A stretch of DNA of 33,183 bases from Thermoplasmatota archaeon (GTDB taxonomy: Archaea > Thermoplasmatota > JAKEGO01). How positions within the stretch are numbered: position 1 is the first letter of the stretch; every line of letters starts with the position of its first letter. The notes under the pieces were generated by a model, which searched no databases, had not been told where the DNA came from, and saw nothing but the letters and a program-made list of their open reading frames with translations. The stretch spans positions 1 through 33,183 of the forward strand of contig JANQNK010000005.1 in assembly GCA_028279595.1 (NCBI GenBank), given 5' to 3'. Below, in pieces: positions 15,114 through 23,127 of the stretch. The position numbers and the translations under genes were made by a program.

Positions 15114-15557
15114 GTGTACGTCGTGGTCGCCTGCTCCAGGTGCAAGTTGGCACGGATAGCCGGTGCCGATCAGAAGACCGCGGAGTGCCCGAGGTGCGGC
15201 AGGCGGATCGACCTCAAGAAAACGAGGATCTACCTCGTCACCGAGGAGATGGAGGTCGCCACGGGAGTCCTCGCGTCGGTCAATGAATCCCTTGCGGGGC
15301 CTCCTCCGGACAACGACGGGTCATGGGGAGACCTTCGCCCGGACGGGCGGGAGGACAGCACACCCGCACCCCGTCGCGACCTCATCTCAGTGGCCCGGAA
15401 CCTCTCCGCTGACGGGGCGGCGTTCACCGCAGACGAGCTGGCAGCGGGTTCGGAGATATCCATCGAAAAGGTCACTGAAGCACTCGAGAAATGGAGTTCC
15501 GAGGGGGTCGTCTATTCCCCGGAACACGGCACATACGTCCTCGTGGACCCATTATAA
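15114..15557 (+). CDS. Zinc-ribbon protein with C-terminal winged-helix-like domain (DUF5817/DUF1922-like)
   Basis: This 147-residue protein starts with a zinc ribbon: CSRCK at about residues 8-12 and CPRCGRR at about 26-32. An MYVVVACSRC opening and a KKTRIYLVTEEMEVA strand-helix are shared with archaeal DUF1922/DUF5817-type proteins. A proline-rich linker (about 62-90) leads to a helical region (about 95-147, with FTADELAAGSEISIEKVTEA) that looks like a winged helix. A nucleic-acid-binding role is likely but unproven. The GTG start is supported by the shared promoter spacing. Confidence 0.75.
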   Translation: MYVVVACSRCKLARIAGADQKTAECPRCGRRIDLKKTRIYLVTEEMEVATGVLASVNESLAGPPPDNDGSWGDLRPDGREDSTPAPRRDLISVARNLSADGAAFTADELAAGSEISIEKVTEALEKWSSEGVVYSPEHGTYVLVDPL

Positions 15558-15603
15558 CCTTCAACCATTAATATAGTCTATAACTCCATTACAGTGAAGA
15601 AAA

Positions 15604-15625
15604 GGTGGTTATCACCGTTATTTTT
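15604..15625 (+). terminator. Possible terminator: small hairpin followed by T-run
   Basis: GGTG, GTTAT, CACC, then GTTATTTTT, about 50 bases after the zinc-ribbon gene stop and before the next promoter. The short stem makes this tentative; the T-run alone is archaeal-terminator-like. Confidence 0.4.
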
Positions 15626-15644
15626 CTCATATTTAACCGGATGA

Positions 15645-15652
15645 TTTATATA
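15645..15652 (+). promoter_or_regulatory. TATA box of the giant surface-protein gene
   Basis: TTTATATA is centred about 27 bases before the GTG at 15676, which supports that start and a leaderless message. Confidence 0.65.
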
Positions 15653-15675
15653 GAATCCAGCAATAAAATGGGTCC

Positions 15676-18600
15676 GTGAGGGTCATTACAATATTCGCTG
15701 TCGTCATCGTGACATATGCCCTCCTTCTTTCTACAGGTGCGGCTCTCAAGATAGTCGACGACGATTGGGGCGGTGCCGACCACTCGACGATCCAGGCGGC
15801 GATCGACGATTCATCCCCCGGTGAGACCATCCACGTCTACGACGGACTGTACTCCGAGGACCTCGACATCGACATCCCTGTGACCCTTTCGGGTAATGGG
15901 ACCGCCGCCGAGATCAACGCATTGTTCACAGCGGTGACCGCCGAGGACAACCTGACCCTCATAGGGTTCAAGATATCGGGGACCAATGCAATCGATGTAG
16001 GTCCGGATGCGACCATCACCGATATCACCATCGAGCTGTCCGGCTCCGGGACCGCCATCACATCCGGCGAGGGATGCATGATCTCGGACGTCATCGTATC
16101 CGAGGGCTCCATCGACCTCGGACCGAACAACTCTGTGGACAGTTCGAGGTTCGAGGACAGCAACATCGAGTTCGGAGGCACCGGATCGACACTGACCGGC
16201 TCGGTGATCTACAACTCGACCATCACGATCCACTCGAGCGGCAACGTGGTCTACGACAACATCATCGACCTGACCACTGTCGACGACACGGGAACGAACT
16301 CCTGGAACGTCACACCCTACTCCGATACCAACATCATCGGAGGCGACATCGTCGGAGGCAACTTCTGGTACGCGTACGACGGGGTCGATTCCGACGAGGA
16401 CGGCATAGGCGATGATCCCTTCGAGATCGATGGGGACACATCCGATCTCGCCCCATTAATGTACCTGCCAGCTCCGCCCACCATCGAGAACGAGGACGTC
16501 ACTCCCAGGACGGGCACCATCGCAACGACGTTCAACTTCACTCTGACCTACACCGACATCAACAACGATGCCCCCACTTACGTAAGGGCGGTATTCGATG
16601 CGATGACGATCAATCTCACAGCGGCCGACAACGGCGAACCGAGGAACGGAAGCCTCTACTCGGCGGAGGAATTACTCGACATGGGGAACCACTCGTTCCA
16701 CTTTGAGGTGTCCGATGGGACAACGGTGGTTTCGAGCGACAATATCACCGTCAGGATAGTCAATTCCATCCCGGAGGTCCAGGGTTCGAGGGACCCATCA
16801 ACGGGGACCGTCGAGACCCTGTTCAACTTCAACCTCACGGTACGGGACCTCGACGATGAGACCCCGACGACGGTAGTCCTCGACCTGGACGGACAGGAGT
16901 ACTCGATGCAGTACATCGGCGGCGAGGGACCGGTCTCAGGACTCAATTACTCGATCACCCTATCGCTGTCCAAGGGGGTCCACCAGTACAGGTTCAAGGC
17001 CATAGATCCCCACGGCGGGATCAATATCTCCGGGAACAGGAGCTTCATGGTGCTCAACACTCCTCCCGAGATCCTCGACGTCAGCGTCGAGAACGAAGAG
17101 GGCCTTCAGAGGTTCACTGTATCGGTCCACGACCCCGATGGAGAGGAGCCGGAGTACGCAAGGCTGATGATCGACAGCAAACCCGAGCCGATGACGCTCA
17201 CGGACAGTGACGAGGACACATTCGAGTACCAGAAGAAGCTCTTCGTCGAGGAGGGCTACCATGAGTACTATGTCCAGGTTTCGGACGACATCTCGGTCGA
17301 CGTCAGCGACGTCGAACCCCTGAACCTCACTGGCTTCCCGGCACTCAAGGCCCCCGGATTCACCCCTGAGGACCCCCGGAGCGAGCAGTCCATACACTTC
17401 TCTGTCGTTTACCAGGACAGGGATGGCCGCGCCCCGTCCTTTGTCCGTGTATGCATTGACGGAAACGATCACCAGATGAACCTGACCAGCGGCGATTACA
17501 CTACGGGTGCGATATACTCCTATTTCACGATGCTCCCGAGGGGCGTTCACACCTACAGTTACAACGTCTCGAACGGCGAGTACATCAACATGACCGAGAA
17601 CATGACGGTCGAGGTCATGAACACGCTGCCGTACGGAGCGCTCAACATCATTCCAGCGATCCCCGGTCCGGACGAGAACATCTCTCTGACCCTCTCCTAC
17701 GAGGACATCGACGAGGACGATCCCGTCGGTGTCAAGTTCTGGCTCGACGGCGACGAGCTCGACAGCGTGAAGGACGACCTCGGCCAGGGACAGTGGGTCA
17801 TAACATCTTCAGGCTTCGTCGATCATGGTTCCCATGTCATAAGGGTCAAGTTCGCGGATGGCCACGGGAACAGGACCATCCGGCGATGGATACCGGCAGA
17901 CAACGTACCGACGTTCATGACCTACATCTACAACAAGAACGGCAAGGCCGACGTCACGGTGAACGTCACGGCCACAGACATCGACAACGATGATCTCGAC
18001 GTCCTATTGGTCCTCGACGGATCGACCTATCCACTATCATCCATCGACGGTAACGAGACGAACACGACGAATGGCATGAACTTCACCATAACCATCCCGT
18101 TCCTCGAGGGCGACAACGATTTCGACATCGTCGTGAACGACACCATCCTGGAGTCCACGGACTCGTTCTCGCAGACCGTATTCATCAAGGACAACCTGGA
18201 CCCCGAGCTCGAACAGCTGGGTCACACCGTGGGAGTACCCGAGGATGAGATAACCAGCGCGACCCCGATCACCTTCAAGGTCGTGTACAAGGACCCGGAT
18301 CCCGAGGAGGGCATCTCGCCTCTGGTGAAGATAGTCCTGTACAGGGAGTCCGATGAAAGGGTAGAGGGGATCAAACTTAACGCGGTCAGCGATGACGAAT
18401 CCCATTCCCGCTACGAAGCGACCGTGTTCGTCTTCGAGGGTAGCTGGACCTATCATGCCATCGCCTACGATGGCTGGGGTGGGGAGGCGAACACGACCAA
18501 CCGTACCATCACGATCCAAGGAGATGCACCCATCGAGCCAGTGGTGGAGGAGGACGAGCCGCAGGATTATGGACCCCTCCAGGGTCTTCTCCAGGCACTC

Positions 18601-19434
18601 AGCGACACGACTATGCTCATCATTCTCATGGTCGTGGTGATCATCATATTCGCCGCTGCAGGCGCAGCGACCCGGGGCCGCAGGCAGCCAAGGCCGGGAG
18701 CCGGCCGTGCCCAGGAGCGCCCCGCAGAGGAGCCTCCCGGATACGGGCCTCCCCCATGGGAGGAGGAACGTACAAGGTATCCACCCGAGCCCTATCAGCC
18801 CGGCAGGGAGTATGACGCAGGACCTCCCAGGGAGATCGAGTTCACTCCCGAGACCGTCGAGTTCTCACCCGGCTCACCGCCTCCCGAGGAGGTCGAGGAG
18901 GACGAGGATGACATGGAGTGGCACAAGCCCTCGCCTAGGCCCAGCGCAGGCCCCTACGTACCCTCACTAGGCGGCACGGACGACCTCGATGAGTACCAAC
19001 CCCGTCACGACGATGAATGGGACGCCCTAATGGACAACACGGGTTTCGATGGAGCTCCCACGAGGGCACCTTCACCGGACCAATGGACCGCCGCGGAGGA
19101 GTCCGACTGGGATTCGGCCGACGGATGGGATGCTCCCGACAAGTCCGACCAGTGGACCGATTCGGAGCCAGAACCGCCTCAGGCTGATGACGGCTGGGGC
19201 GCAGAGCCTCCTCAGACTGACGATGGCTGGGGCACCCCGCAGGAACCACAGGACCAGGGCTGGAGCGACGACTTCGGCAGCGATGACGGCGCTTTCAATG
19301 ACGAGCACGGCGACGCCGACGTCCGACACTTCGACGGCGAGGCGACCGAGCAGAGGGGTCAGAAGAAGGAGAAGCCCGGCATCGGGATGTTCGACGACAT
19401 AGAAGAGGTCGACATCAGCGATTGGGACTTCTGA
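15676..19434 (+). CDS. Giant surface protein: NosD-like beta-helix, Ig-like repeats, one membrane helix, Trp/Asp-rich tail
   Basis: This 1252-residue protein has a signal peptide at about 1-24. Residues about 30-265 form a NosD/pectate-lyase-like right-handed beta-helix: it opens with HSTIQAAIDDSSPGETIHVY and closes with the family's GGNFWYAYDG and DEDGIGDDPFEI signature. About eight Ig/PKD-like repeats follow (about 275-960), several opening with a PE or P-G and an F-V-Y-D-D motif. One membrane helix lies at about 978-1001. The last 250 residues are acidic, proline-rich and probably cytoplasmic, with repeated DDGWG, SDWDS and QGWSDDF units and a final DISDWDF. Many N-x-S/T sites suggest a glycosylated exterior. 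The role is inferred to be cell-surface structure or adhesion. Confidence 0.85.
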   Translation: MRVITIFAVVIVTYALLLSTGAALKIVDDDWGGADHSTIQAAIDDSSPGETIHVYDGLYSEDLDIDIPVTLSGNGTAAEINALFTAVTAEDNLTLIGFKISGTNAIDVGPDATITDITIELSGSGTAITSGEGCMISDVIVSEGSIDLGPNNSVDSSRFEDSNIEFGGTGSTLTGSVIYNSTITIHSSGNVVYDNIIDLTTVDDTGTNSWNVTPYSDTNIIGGDIVGGNFWYAYDGVDSDEDGIGDDPFEIDGDTSDLAPLMYLPAPPTIENEDVTPRTGTIATTFNFTLTYTDINNDAPTYVRAVFDAMTINLTAADNGEPRNGSLYSAEELLDMGNHSFHFEVSDGTTVVSSDNITVRIVNSIPEVQGSRDPSTGTVETLFNFNLTVRDLDDETPTTVVLDLDGQEYSMQYIGGEGPVSGLNYSITLSLSKGVHQYRFKAIDPHGGINISGNRSFMVLNTPPEILDVSVENEEGLQRFTVSVHDPDGEEPEYARLMIDSKPEPMTLTDSDEDTFEYQKKLFVEEGYHEYYVQVSDDISVDVSDVEPLNLTGFPALKAPGFTPEDPRSEQSIHFSVVYQDRDGRAPSFVRVCIDGNDHQMNLTSGDYTTGAIYSYFTMLPRGVHTYSYNVSNGEYINMTENMTVEVMNTLPYGALNIIPAIPGPDENISLTLSYEDIDEDDPVGVKFWLDGDELDSVKDDLGQGQWVITSSGFVDHGSHVIRVKFADGHGNRTIRRWIPADNVPTFMTYIYNKNGKADVTVNVTATDIDNDDLDVLLVLDGSTYPLSSIDGNETNTTNGMNFTITIPFLEGDNDFDIVVNDTILESTDSFSQTVFIKDNLDPELEQLGHTVGVPEDEITSATPITFKVVYKDPDPEEGISPLVKIVLYRESDERVEGIKLNAVSDDESHSRYEATVFVFEGSWTYHAIAYDGWGGEANTTNRTITIQGDAPIEPVVEEDEPQDYGPLQGLLQALSDTTMLIILMVVVIIIFAAAGAATRGRRQPRPGAGRAQERPAEEPPGYGPPPWEEERTRYPPEPYQPGREYDAGPPREIEFTPETVEFSPGSPPPEEVEEDEDDMEWHKPSPRPSAGPYVPSLGGTDDLDEYQPRHDDEWDALMDNTGFDGAPTRAPSPDQWTAAEESDWDSADGWDAPDKSDQWTDSEPEPPQADDGWGAEPPQTDDGWGTPQEPQDQGWSDDFGSDDGAFNDEHGDADVRHFDGEATEQRGQKKEKPGIGMFDDIEEVDISDWDF

Positions 19435-19488
19435 GGCCCTCTTTTACCGCATCATATCGGACACTTTCCAGCGTCCGCTGTCGCAGGA

Positions 19489-19496
19489 ATTAAATA
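19489..19496 (+). promoter_or_regulatory. TATA box of the histone gene
   Basis: ATTAAATA predicts a start near 19519, with GGTGTT shortly before the ATG at 19528. Confidence 0.6.
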
Positions 19497-19527
19497 CCTC
19501 CCAGGGTATCCCCGGGACGGTGTTAGA

Positions 19528-19746
19528 ATGGGCGTCTTCCCGAGGGCACAGGTGAAACGGATAATCAAGAGCGCCGGCGCGGAGATGGTGTCGAAGGACG
19601 CTGTCGACACGATGAACCAGCTTATGGAGGACCGGGCGCTCGAGCTCACCTCCCTGGTCGTCGAGATCGCGAAACACGCCGGCAGGAAGACCGTCCGCGA
19701 CGAGGACTTCATCCTCCTCGACCGCATCCACAGGACGCTCACGTAG
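19528..19746 (+). CDS. Archaeal histone (HMf family)
   Basis: This 72-residue protein is a single histone fold. The first helix opens with FPRAQVKRIIKSAGAEMVS, where the family normally has P-x-x-x-V-x-R-I-I-K-x-A-G. The long middle helix is at about 24-50. The final loop is KHAGRKTVRDEDFILLDRI, the family's highly conserved AKHAGRKT segment. It forms dimers that wrap DNA. Compared with HMfB it has a slightly longer N-terminus (MGVF). The acyl-CoA dehydrogenase begins eight bases after its stop. Confidence 0.93.
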   Translation: MGVFPRAQVKRIIKSAGAEMVSKDAVDTMNQLMEDRALELTSLVVEIAKHAGRKTVRDEDFILLDRIHRTLT

Positions 19747-19754
19747 GTGTGCCG

Positions 19755-20894
19755 ATGTACCTGGACCTGTCGCCCGAACAGCTCATGATACGTGACACCG
19801 TCCGCAACTTCTCGGATCAGGTCATCGAGCCCAGGTCGGAGGAGATGGACCGTTCCAAGGAGTTCCCGTGGGACGTCATCAAGGCAGCATCCGAGATCGG
19901 CCTCATGGGGATGACCGTTCCCGCCGAGTACGGTGGAACTGGTTCCGATACGGTTTCCTACACCCTGGCGATCGAGGAGCTCTCGAGGGCCTCCGCGGTC
20001 ATCGGAGTCATCATTGCGGTCCACAACTCGGTCTCGGCATATCCTATAGTTAAGTTCGGGACGGAGGAACAGAAGAAGACAGTACTGCCGAGGATGGCGA
20101 GCGGGGAGGCCATAGGCGGGTTCGCGGTGACCGAGGCGGATGCCGGTAGCGATGCAGGCGGTGTGAGGACGACCGCCGAGAGGGACGGCGACGATTGGGT
20201 CCTGAACGGCAGCAAGATCTTCATCACGAACGGCAGCGTATCCGAGTACGTCATCGTCATGGCCCGGACAGCATCCGGGACCGGGTCGAAGGATTTCTCG
20301 ACCTTCATCGTCGAGAAGGGCACTCCTGGCTACACCTACGGCGTCCTCGAGGACAAGATGGGCATCACGGGATCGGACACGTCCGAACTGATATTCGAGG
20401 ACGTGAGGGTCTCCGACTCGATGCGTCTGGGCAACGTCGGCGACGGTTTCAAGATCGCCATGGTGTCCCTCGACGGCGGCAGGATAGGCATCGCCGCGCA
20501 GGGGGTCGGAATAGCCCAGGCCGCACTCGACCAGTGCATCAAGTACTCCATGGAGAGGGAGCAGTTCGGCCGCCCGATCGCGAAGTTCCAGGCGATCCAG
20601 TGGAAGCTCGCGAACATGGCGACCCGGATCGAGGCAGCGAGGAATCTGGCACTCCATGCCGCCCAGCTGAAGGACCTCGGTCAGCGCTTCACTAAGGAGT
20701 CCAGCATGGCCAAGCTGTACGCCACGGAGACGGCCACCTGGGCGGCGATCGAAGCGGTACAGATCCACGGCGGCTACGGCTACACGAAGGATTATCCGGT
20801 CGAGAGGTACATGCGGGACGCCAAGGTCACCGAGATATACGAAGGCACTTCTGAGGTCCAGAAGATGGTCATAGCCCGCGACCTTCTGAAGTGA
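19755..20894 (+). CDS. Acyl-CoA dehydrogenase
   Basis: The 379-residue FAD enzyme removes two hydrogens from C2-C3 of an acyl-CoA and passes electrons to an electron-transfer flavoprotein. FAD and substrate motifs are seen (FAVTEADAGSDAGG at about 121-134). The catalytic base is Glu363 in VTEIYEGTSEVQ, the spot used by short/medium-chain and butyryl-type dehydrogenases. I prefer the ATG at 19755, with AGGTGTG before it; a GTG at 19749 would add two residues. It is probably cotranscribed with the histone. No etfAB genes lie in the window, so the electron acceptor is unknown. Acyl chain length cannot be read from sequence. Confidence 0.94.
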   Translation: MYLDLSPEQLMIRDTVRNFSDQVIEPRSEEMDRSKEFPWDVIKAASEIGLMGMTVPAEYGGTGSDTVSYTLAIEELSRASAVIGVIIAVHNSVSAYPIVKFGTEEQKKTVLPRMASGEAIGGFAVTEADAGSDAGGVRTTAERDGDDWVLNGSKIFITNGSVSEYVIVMARTASGTGSKDFSTFIVEKGTPGYTYGVLEDKMGITGSDTSELIFEDVRVSDSMRLGNVGDGFKIAMVSLDGGRIGIAAQGVGIAQAALDQCIKYSMEREQFGRPIAKFQAIQWKLANMATRIEAARNLALHAAQLKDLGQRFTKESSMAKLYATETATWAAIEAVQIHGGYGYTKDYPVERYMRDAKVTEIYEGTSEVQKMVIARDLLK

Positions 20895-20942
20895 TAAATG
20901 ACCCGTTCTCTAGCAAGATCACTCTATACTGTTATTGATAAC

Positions 20943-21482
20943 TCATTGCTCGGAGTACCGCTCGTGCTCGCTGAAAACGCAGCCGCAGTAGGGCTGGCGG
21001 TAGAGCTGCAGCTCCTTCGACATCTCTATCGACCGCTTCCAGCCGTCCCTGAAGTCACGGTACAGGAACTCGACCCCGTGCCGTTCCCCTGCCTCAGCAC
21101 CGGCCCGTCTCACGGCCTCATGGTCCTGGTGTTTCGAGACCAGCAGTGTCGTGGTGAAGGCGTCGAAGCCGTTCGCCTCGGCGAACGCTGCCGTCCTTCC
21201 AAGACGTAGTTCGTAACAGCGGACGCATCTCTCCTTGCCATCCGCAACGCTGGACTGGATGTCCTCGAGCCATTCCGCGAGGGGGTACTCGTCGATATAG
21301 TGTACATTGATACTTCTCAACCCCGAGTAACGCTGGACCTCGTGCATCCTCTTCTGGTACTCCTTGTAAGGATGTATGTTGGGATTATACCAGAGCGCCT
21401 CCACGTCATGGCCCTCTCCCTCCAGGGTCTCCCGCGGGTAGGTCAGGCATGGAGCGCAGCACGAATGGATCAGTACCCTCAT
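20943..21482 (-). CDS. queH: QueH-like epoxyqueuosine reductase (DUF208 family)
   Basis: The 179-residue protein carries the complete QueH cysteine set: Cys8-Cys9 and Cys12 (HSCCAPC), Cys86 and Cys89 (RCVRCYELRL), and Cys166 and Cys168 (YCGC). In bacteria QueH reduces epoxyqueuosine to queuosine in tRNA using an iron-sulfur cluster. I chose the ATG at 21482 because the TATA box at 21506-21512 puts the transcript start there; a longer frame would add an unlikely Arg-rich lead. Archaea normally make archaeosine, not queuosine, so the substrate here is open. Confidence 0.88.
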   Translation of the reverse strand: MRVLIHSCCAPCLTYPRETLEGEGHDVEALWYNPNIHPYKEYQKRMHEVQRYSGLRSINVHYIDEYPLAEWLEDIQSSVADGKERCVRCYELRLGRTAAFAEANGFDAFTTTLLVSKHQDHEAVRRAGAEAGERHGVEFLYRDFRDGWKRSIEMSKELQLYRQPYCGCVFSEHERYSEQ

Positions 21483-21505
21483 CCGATTGTCATCGACGTT
21501 TTCCG

Positions 21506-21512
21506 ATTTATT
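21506..21512 (-). promoter_or_regulatory. TATA box of queH
   Basis: AATAAAT on the minus strand is centred 27 bases before the ATG at 21482 (leaderless). Confidence 0.6.
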
Positions 21513-21611
21513 GGTTTCCTTCGACCTCCGACGACGCGCTCGTCGACGGGCCAGTCGGTCGACGACGCGTATCATTGGCCCAGGATTTGAGTGGTGCTGT
21601 TCACAGTTACA

Positions 21612-21620
21612 TATTTATAC
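21612..21620 (+). promoter_or_regulatory. TATA box of the eL44-eS27-aIF2alpha-Nop10 operon
   Basis: ATATTTATA predicts a start near 21642 and a short leader with GGGGA before the ATG at 21655. Confidence 0.65.
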
Positions 21621-21654
21621 GAAACCCCCTTTCGAATGAAGCGCAAGTCGGGGA

Positions 21655-21939
21655 ATGAGTATGAAGATGCCCAGGAAGATCAAACGGTACTGTCCGTCGT
21701 GCAAGAGGCACACACCCCACGAGGTGGAGCGGGTCAAGAAGAGGAAGGCCAGCGAGCTCAAGTGGGGGCAGCGCCAGTTCAGACGTGTCACTGCAGGGTA
21801 CAGGGGTTTCCCGAGACCCAAGCCGGAGGGCCGTGAGAAGCCCACCAAGCGTATCCACATCAGGTACAGATGCGACACCTGCAAGAAGGCCCATCAGCCA
21901 GCCAGCCAGAGGGCGAAGAAGTTCGAACTGGAGGAGTGA
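21655..21939 (+). CDS. rpl44e: Ribosomal protein eL44 (L44e)
   Basis: This 94-residue large-subunit protein is near the E site. Four zinc cysteines are in two pairs: CPSC near residue 13 and CDTC near residue 76. The start could also be the ATG two codons later (21661, MKMPRK, the usual family opening). It is first gene of the canonical archaeal run L44e-S27e-aIF2alpha-Nop10. The stop is two bases before the next start. Confidence 0.97.
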   Translation: MSMKMPRKIKRYCPSCKRHTPHEVERVKKRKASELKWGQRQFRRVTAGYRGFPRPKPEGREKPTKRIHIRYRCDTCKKAHQPASQRAKKFELEE

Positions 21940-21941
21940 TC

Positions 21942-22109
21942 ATGACTGGCGAGTTCATAATGGTCAAATGCCCGGATTGCGGAAACGATCAGCGGATCTT
22001 CTCGAGGCCCGCCACCGAGGTCAACTGCCTCGTGTGCGGATCCCCCCTCGCAAGGCCCACGGGCGGCAAGGCGGCGCTGACCGCCGAGACCGTCGAGGAG
22101 GAACAGTGA
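21942..22109 (+). CDS. rps27e: Ribosomal protein eS27 (S27e)
   Basis: This 55-residue small-subunit zinc-ribbon protein has CPDCG at about residues 9-13 and CLVCG at about 28-32. I chose the ATG at 21942, with GGAGTGAT directly before it; codons further up overlap the eL44 gene. An ATG at 21960 is a weaker alternative. It is followed after one base by aIF2-alpha. Confidence 0.95.
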   Translation: MTGEFIMVKCPDCGNDQRIFSRPATEVNCLVCGSPLARPTGGKAALTAETVEEEQ

Positions 22110-22110
22110 C

Positions 22111-22896
22111 ATGGTGAAGGTGAACGAATACCCCGAAGAGGGAGAGTTCGTCGTCGGAACGGTGAAGAACGTCAAGGACTACGGCGCCTTCGTCACCCTC
22201 GACGAATACCTCGACAAGGAGGGTTTCGTTCACATCGCGGATGTCAGTTCCGGTTGGATCAAGTACATCAGGGACCACGTATGGGAAGGCCAGAAGGTCG
22301 TCTGCAAGGTGACCAAGGTCAAACCCGAGATGGGCCACATCGACCTCTCTCTCAAATCGGTCAACGATCATCAGAAGCGCCTCAAGATCCAGGAGTGGAA
22401 GAACGAGTTCAAGGCCGAGAACCTTCTCAAGCTCGTTGCTGACCGCACCGATTCCGAGTACGAGGTCGCGCTCGAGGCCTACGGGACCGAACTGGTCAAG
22501 GAGTTCGGCGCCCTTTACAACGCATTCATGGAGGCCTCGGCCGAGCCGGACGAGTTCCCGAGGACCCACAAGGGGGACTGGGTCGATGTCTTCGTCCAGA
22601 TCGCCCAGGAGAACATCTCCCCTCCTTCGGTGACCATCGACGGGGTCCTTTCGATGAACATCATCGATCCCGACGGCGTCGAGGTGATCCGCGATGCCCT
22701 CAAGGCCGTCGAGAACGCGATCGACGACGACGAGCTCGAGGTCCACGTATCCTACATCGGCGCACCGCGCTACAGGGTACAGGTAAAGGCACCCGACTAT
22801 AAGACCGCCGAGGAGGCGATCAAGAAGGCCTCCGACGTCGGCATCGACCTCATCCTCTCCAAGGAAGGCGAGGCGAGCTTCACAAGGAAGGGGTGA
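22111..22896 (+). CDS. Translation initiation factor 2 subunit alpha (aIF2-alpha)
   Basis: This 261-residue protein is one of three subunits of the factor that brings Met-tRNAi to the ribosome. An S1 RNA-binding domain occupies about residues 8-85 (GEFVVGTVKNVKDYGAFVTL opens it, and DLSLKSVN closes it). A helical middle domain follows (about 90-170), then an alpha-beta C-terminal domain (about 175-261) that contacts aIF2-gamma. The loop phosphorylated in eukaryotic eIF2alpha is replaced by SSGWIKYIRDHV. The gene sits in its usual place between eS27 and Nop10. Confidence 0.96.
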   Translation: MVKVNEYPEEGEFVVGTVKNVKDYGAFVTLDEYLDKEGFVHIADVSSGWIKYIRDHVWEGQKVVCKVTKVKPEMGHIDLSLKSVNDHQKRLKIQEWKNEFKAENLLKLVADRTDSEYEVALEAYGTELVKEFGALYNAFMEASAEPDEFPRTHKGDWVDVFVQIAQENISPPSVTIDGVLSMNIIDPDGVEVIRDALKAVENAIDDDELEVHVSYIGAPRYRVQVKAPDYKTAEEAIKKASDVGIDLILSKEGEASFTRKG

Positions 22897-22903
22897 TCCA
22901 TCG

Positions 22904-23068
22904 ATGAAGAGCCTCATGAGACGTTGTTCATGCGGCCGGTACACGCTCCAGGAGGCCTGCCCCGAGTGCGGCTCCTCGGTCGACCCGCTCATTCCTCCCA
23001 GATACTCTCCGGAGGACCGGTTCGGCAAGTACAGGCGGCGTGCCAAGAGGGAGATGGCAGAGGAGTGA
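22904..23068 (+). CDS. nop10: Ribosome biogenesis protein Nop10
   Basis: This 54-residue protein translates as MKSLMRRCSCGRYTLQEACP onward, with zinc cysteines in RCSCGRYTL and CPECG and the conserved PRYSPEDRFGKYRR tail. Nop10 is part of the H/ACA guide-RNA complex with Cbf5, Gar1 and L7Ae that makes pseudouridine in rRNA. GGTGATCC (22892-22899), a full match to the archaeal 16S 3' end, precedes the ATG. It closes the translation operon. Confidence 0.96.
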   Translation: MKSLMRRCSCGRYTLQEACPECGSSVDPLIPPRYSPEDRFGKYRRRAKREMAEE

Positions 23069-23097
23069 CCCGTTCGTCCAGACCCCTATACGAAATC

Positions 23098-23105
23098 ATT
23101 TAATA
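23098..23105 (+). promoter_or_regulatory. TATA box of the PKD protein gene
   Basis: ATTTAATA is centred 26 bases before the ATG at 23128 (leaderless). Confidence 0.65.
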
Positions 23106-23127
23106 CCTCGTGACCGAATTCTGAGCC

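Noticed and set aside
19452..20768. 438-codon open frame on the minus strand
   Set aside because: It is antisense to the histone and acyl-CoA dehydrogenase genes; Arg/His/Leu-rich shadow sequence without recognisable domains.
22021..23046. 341-codon minus-strand frame
   Set aside because: Antisense to eS27, aIF2-alpha and Nop10; a shadow.
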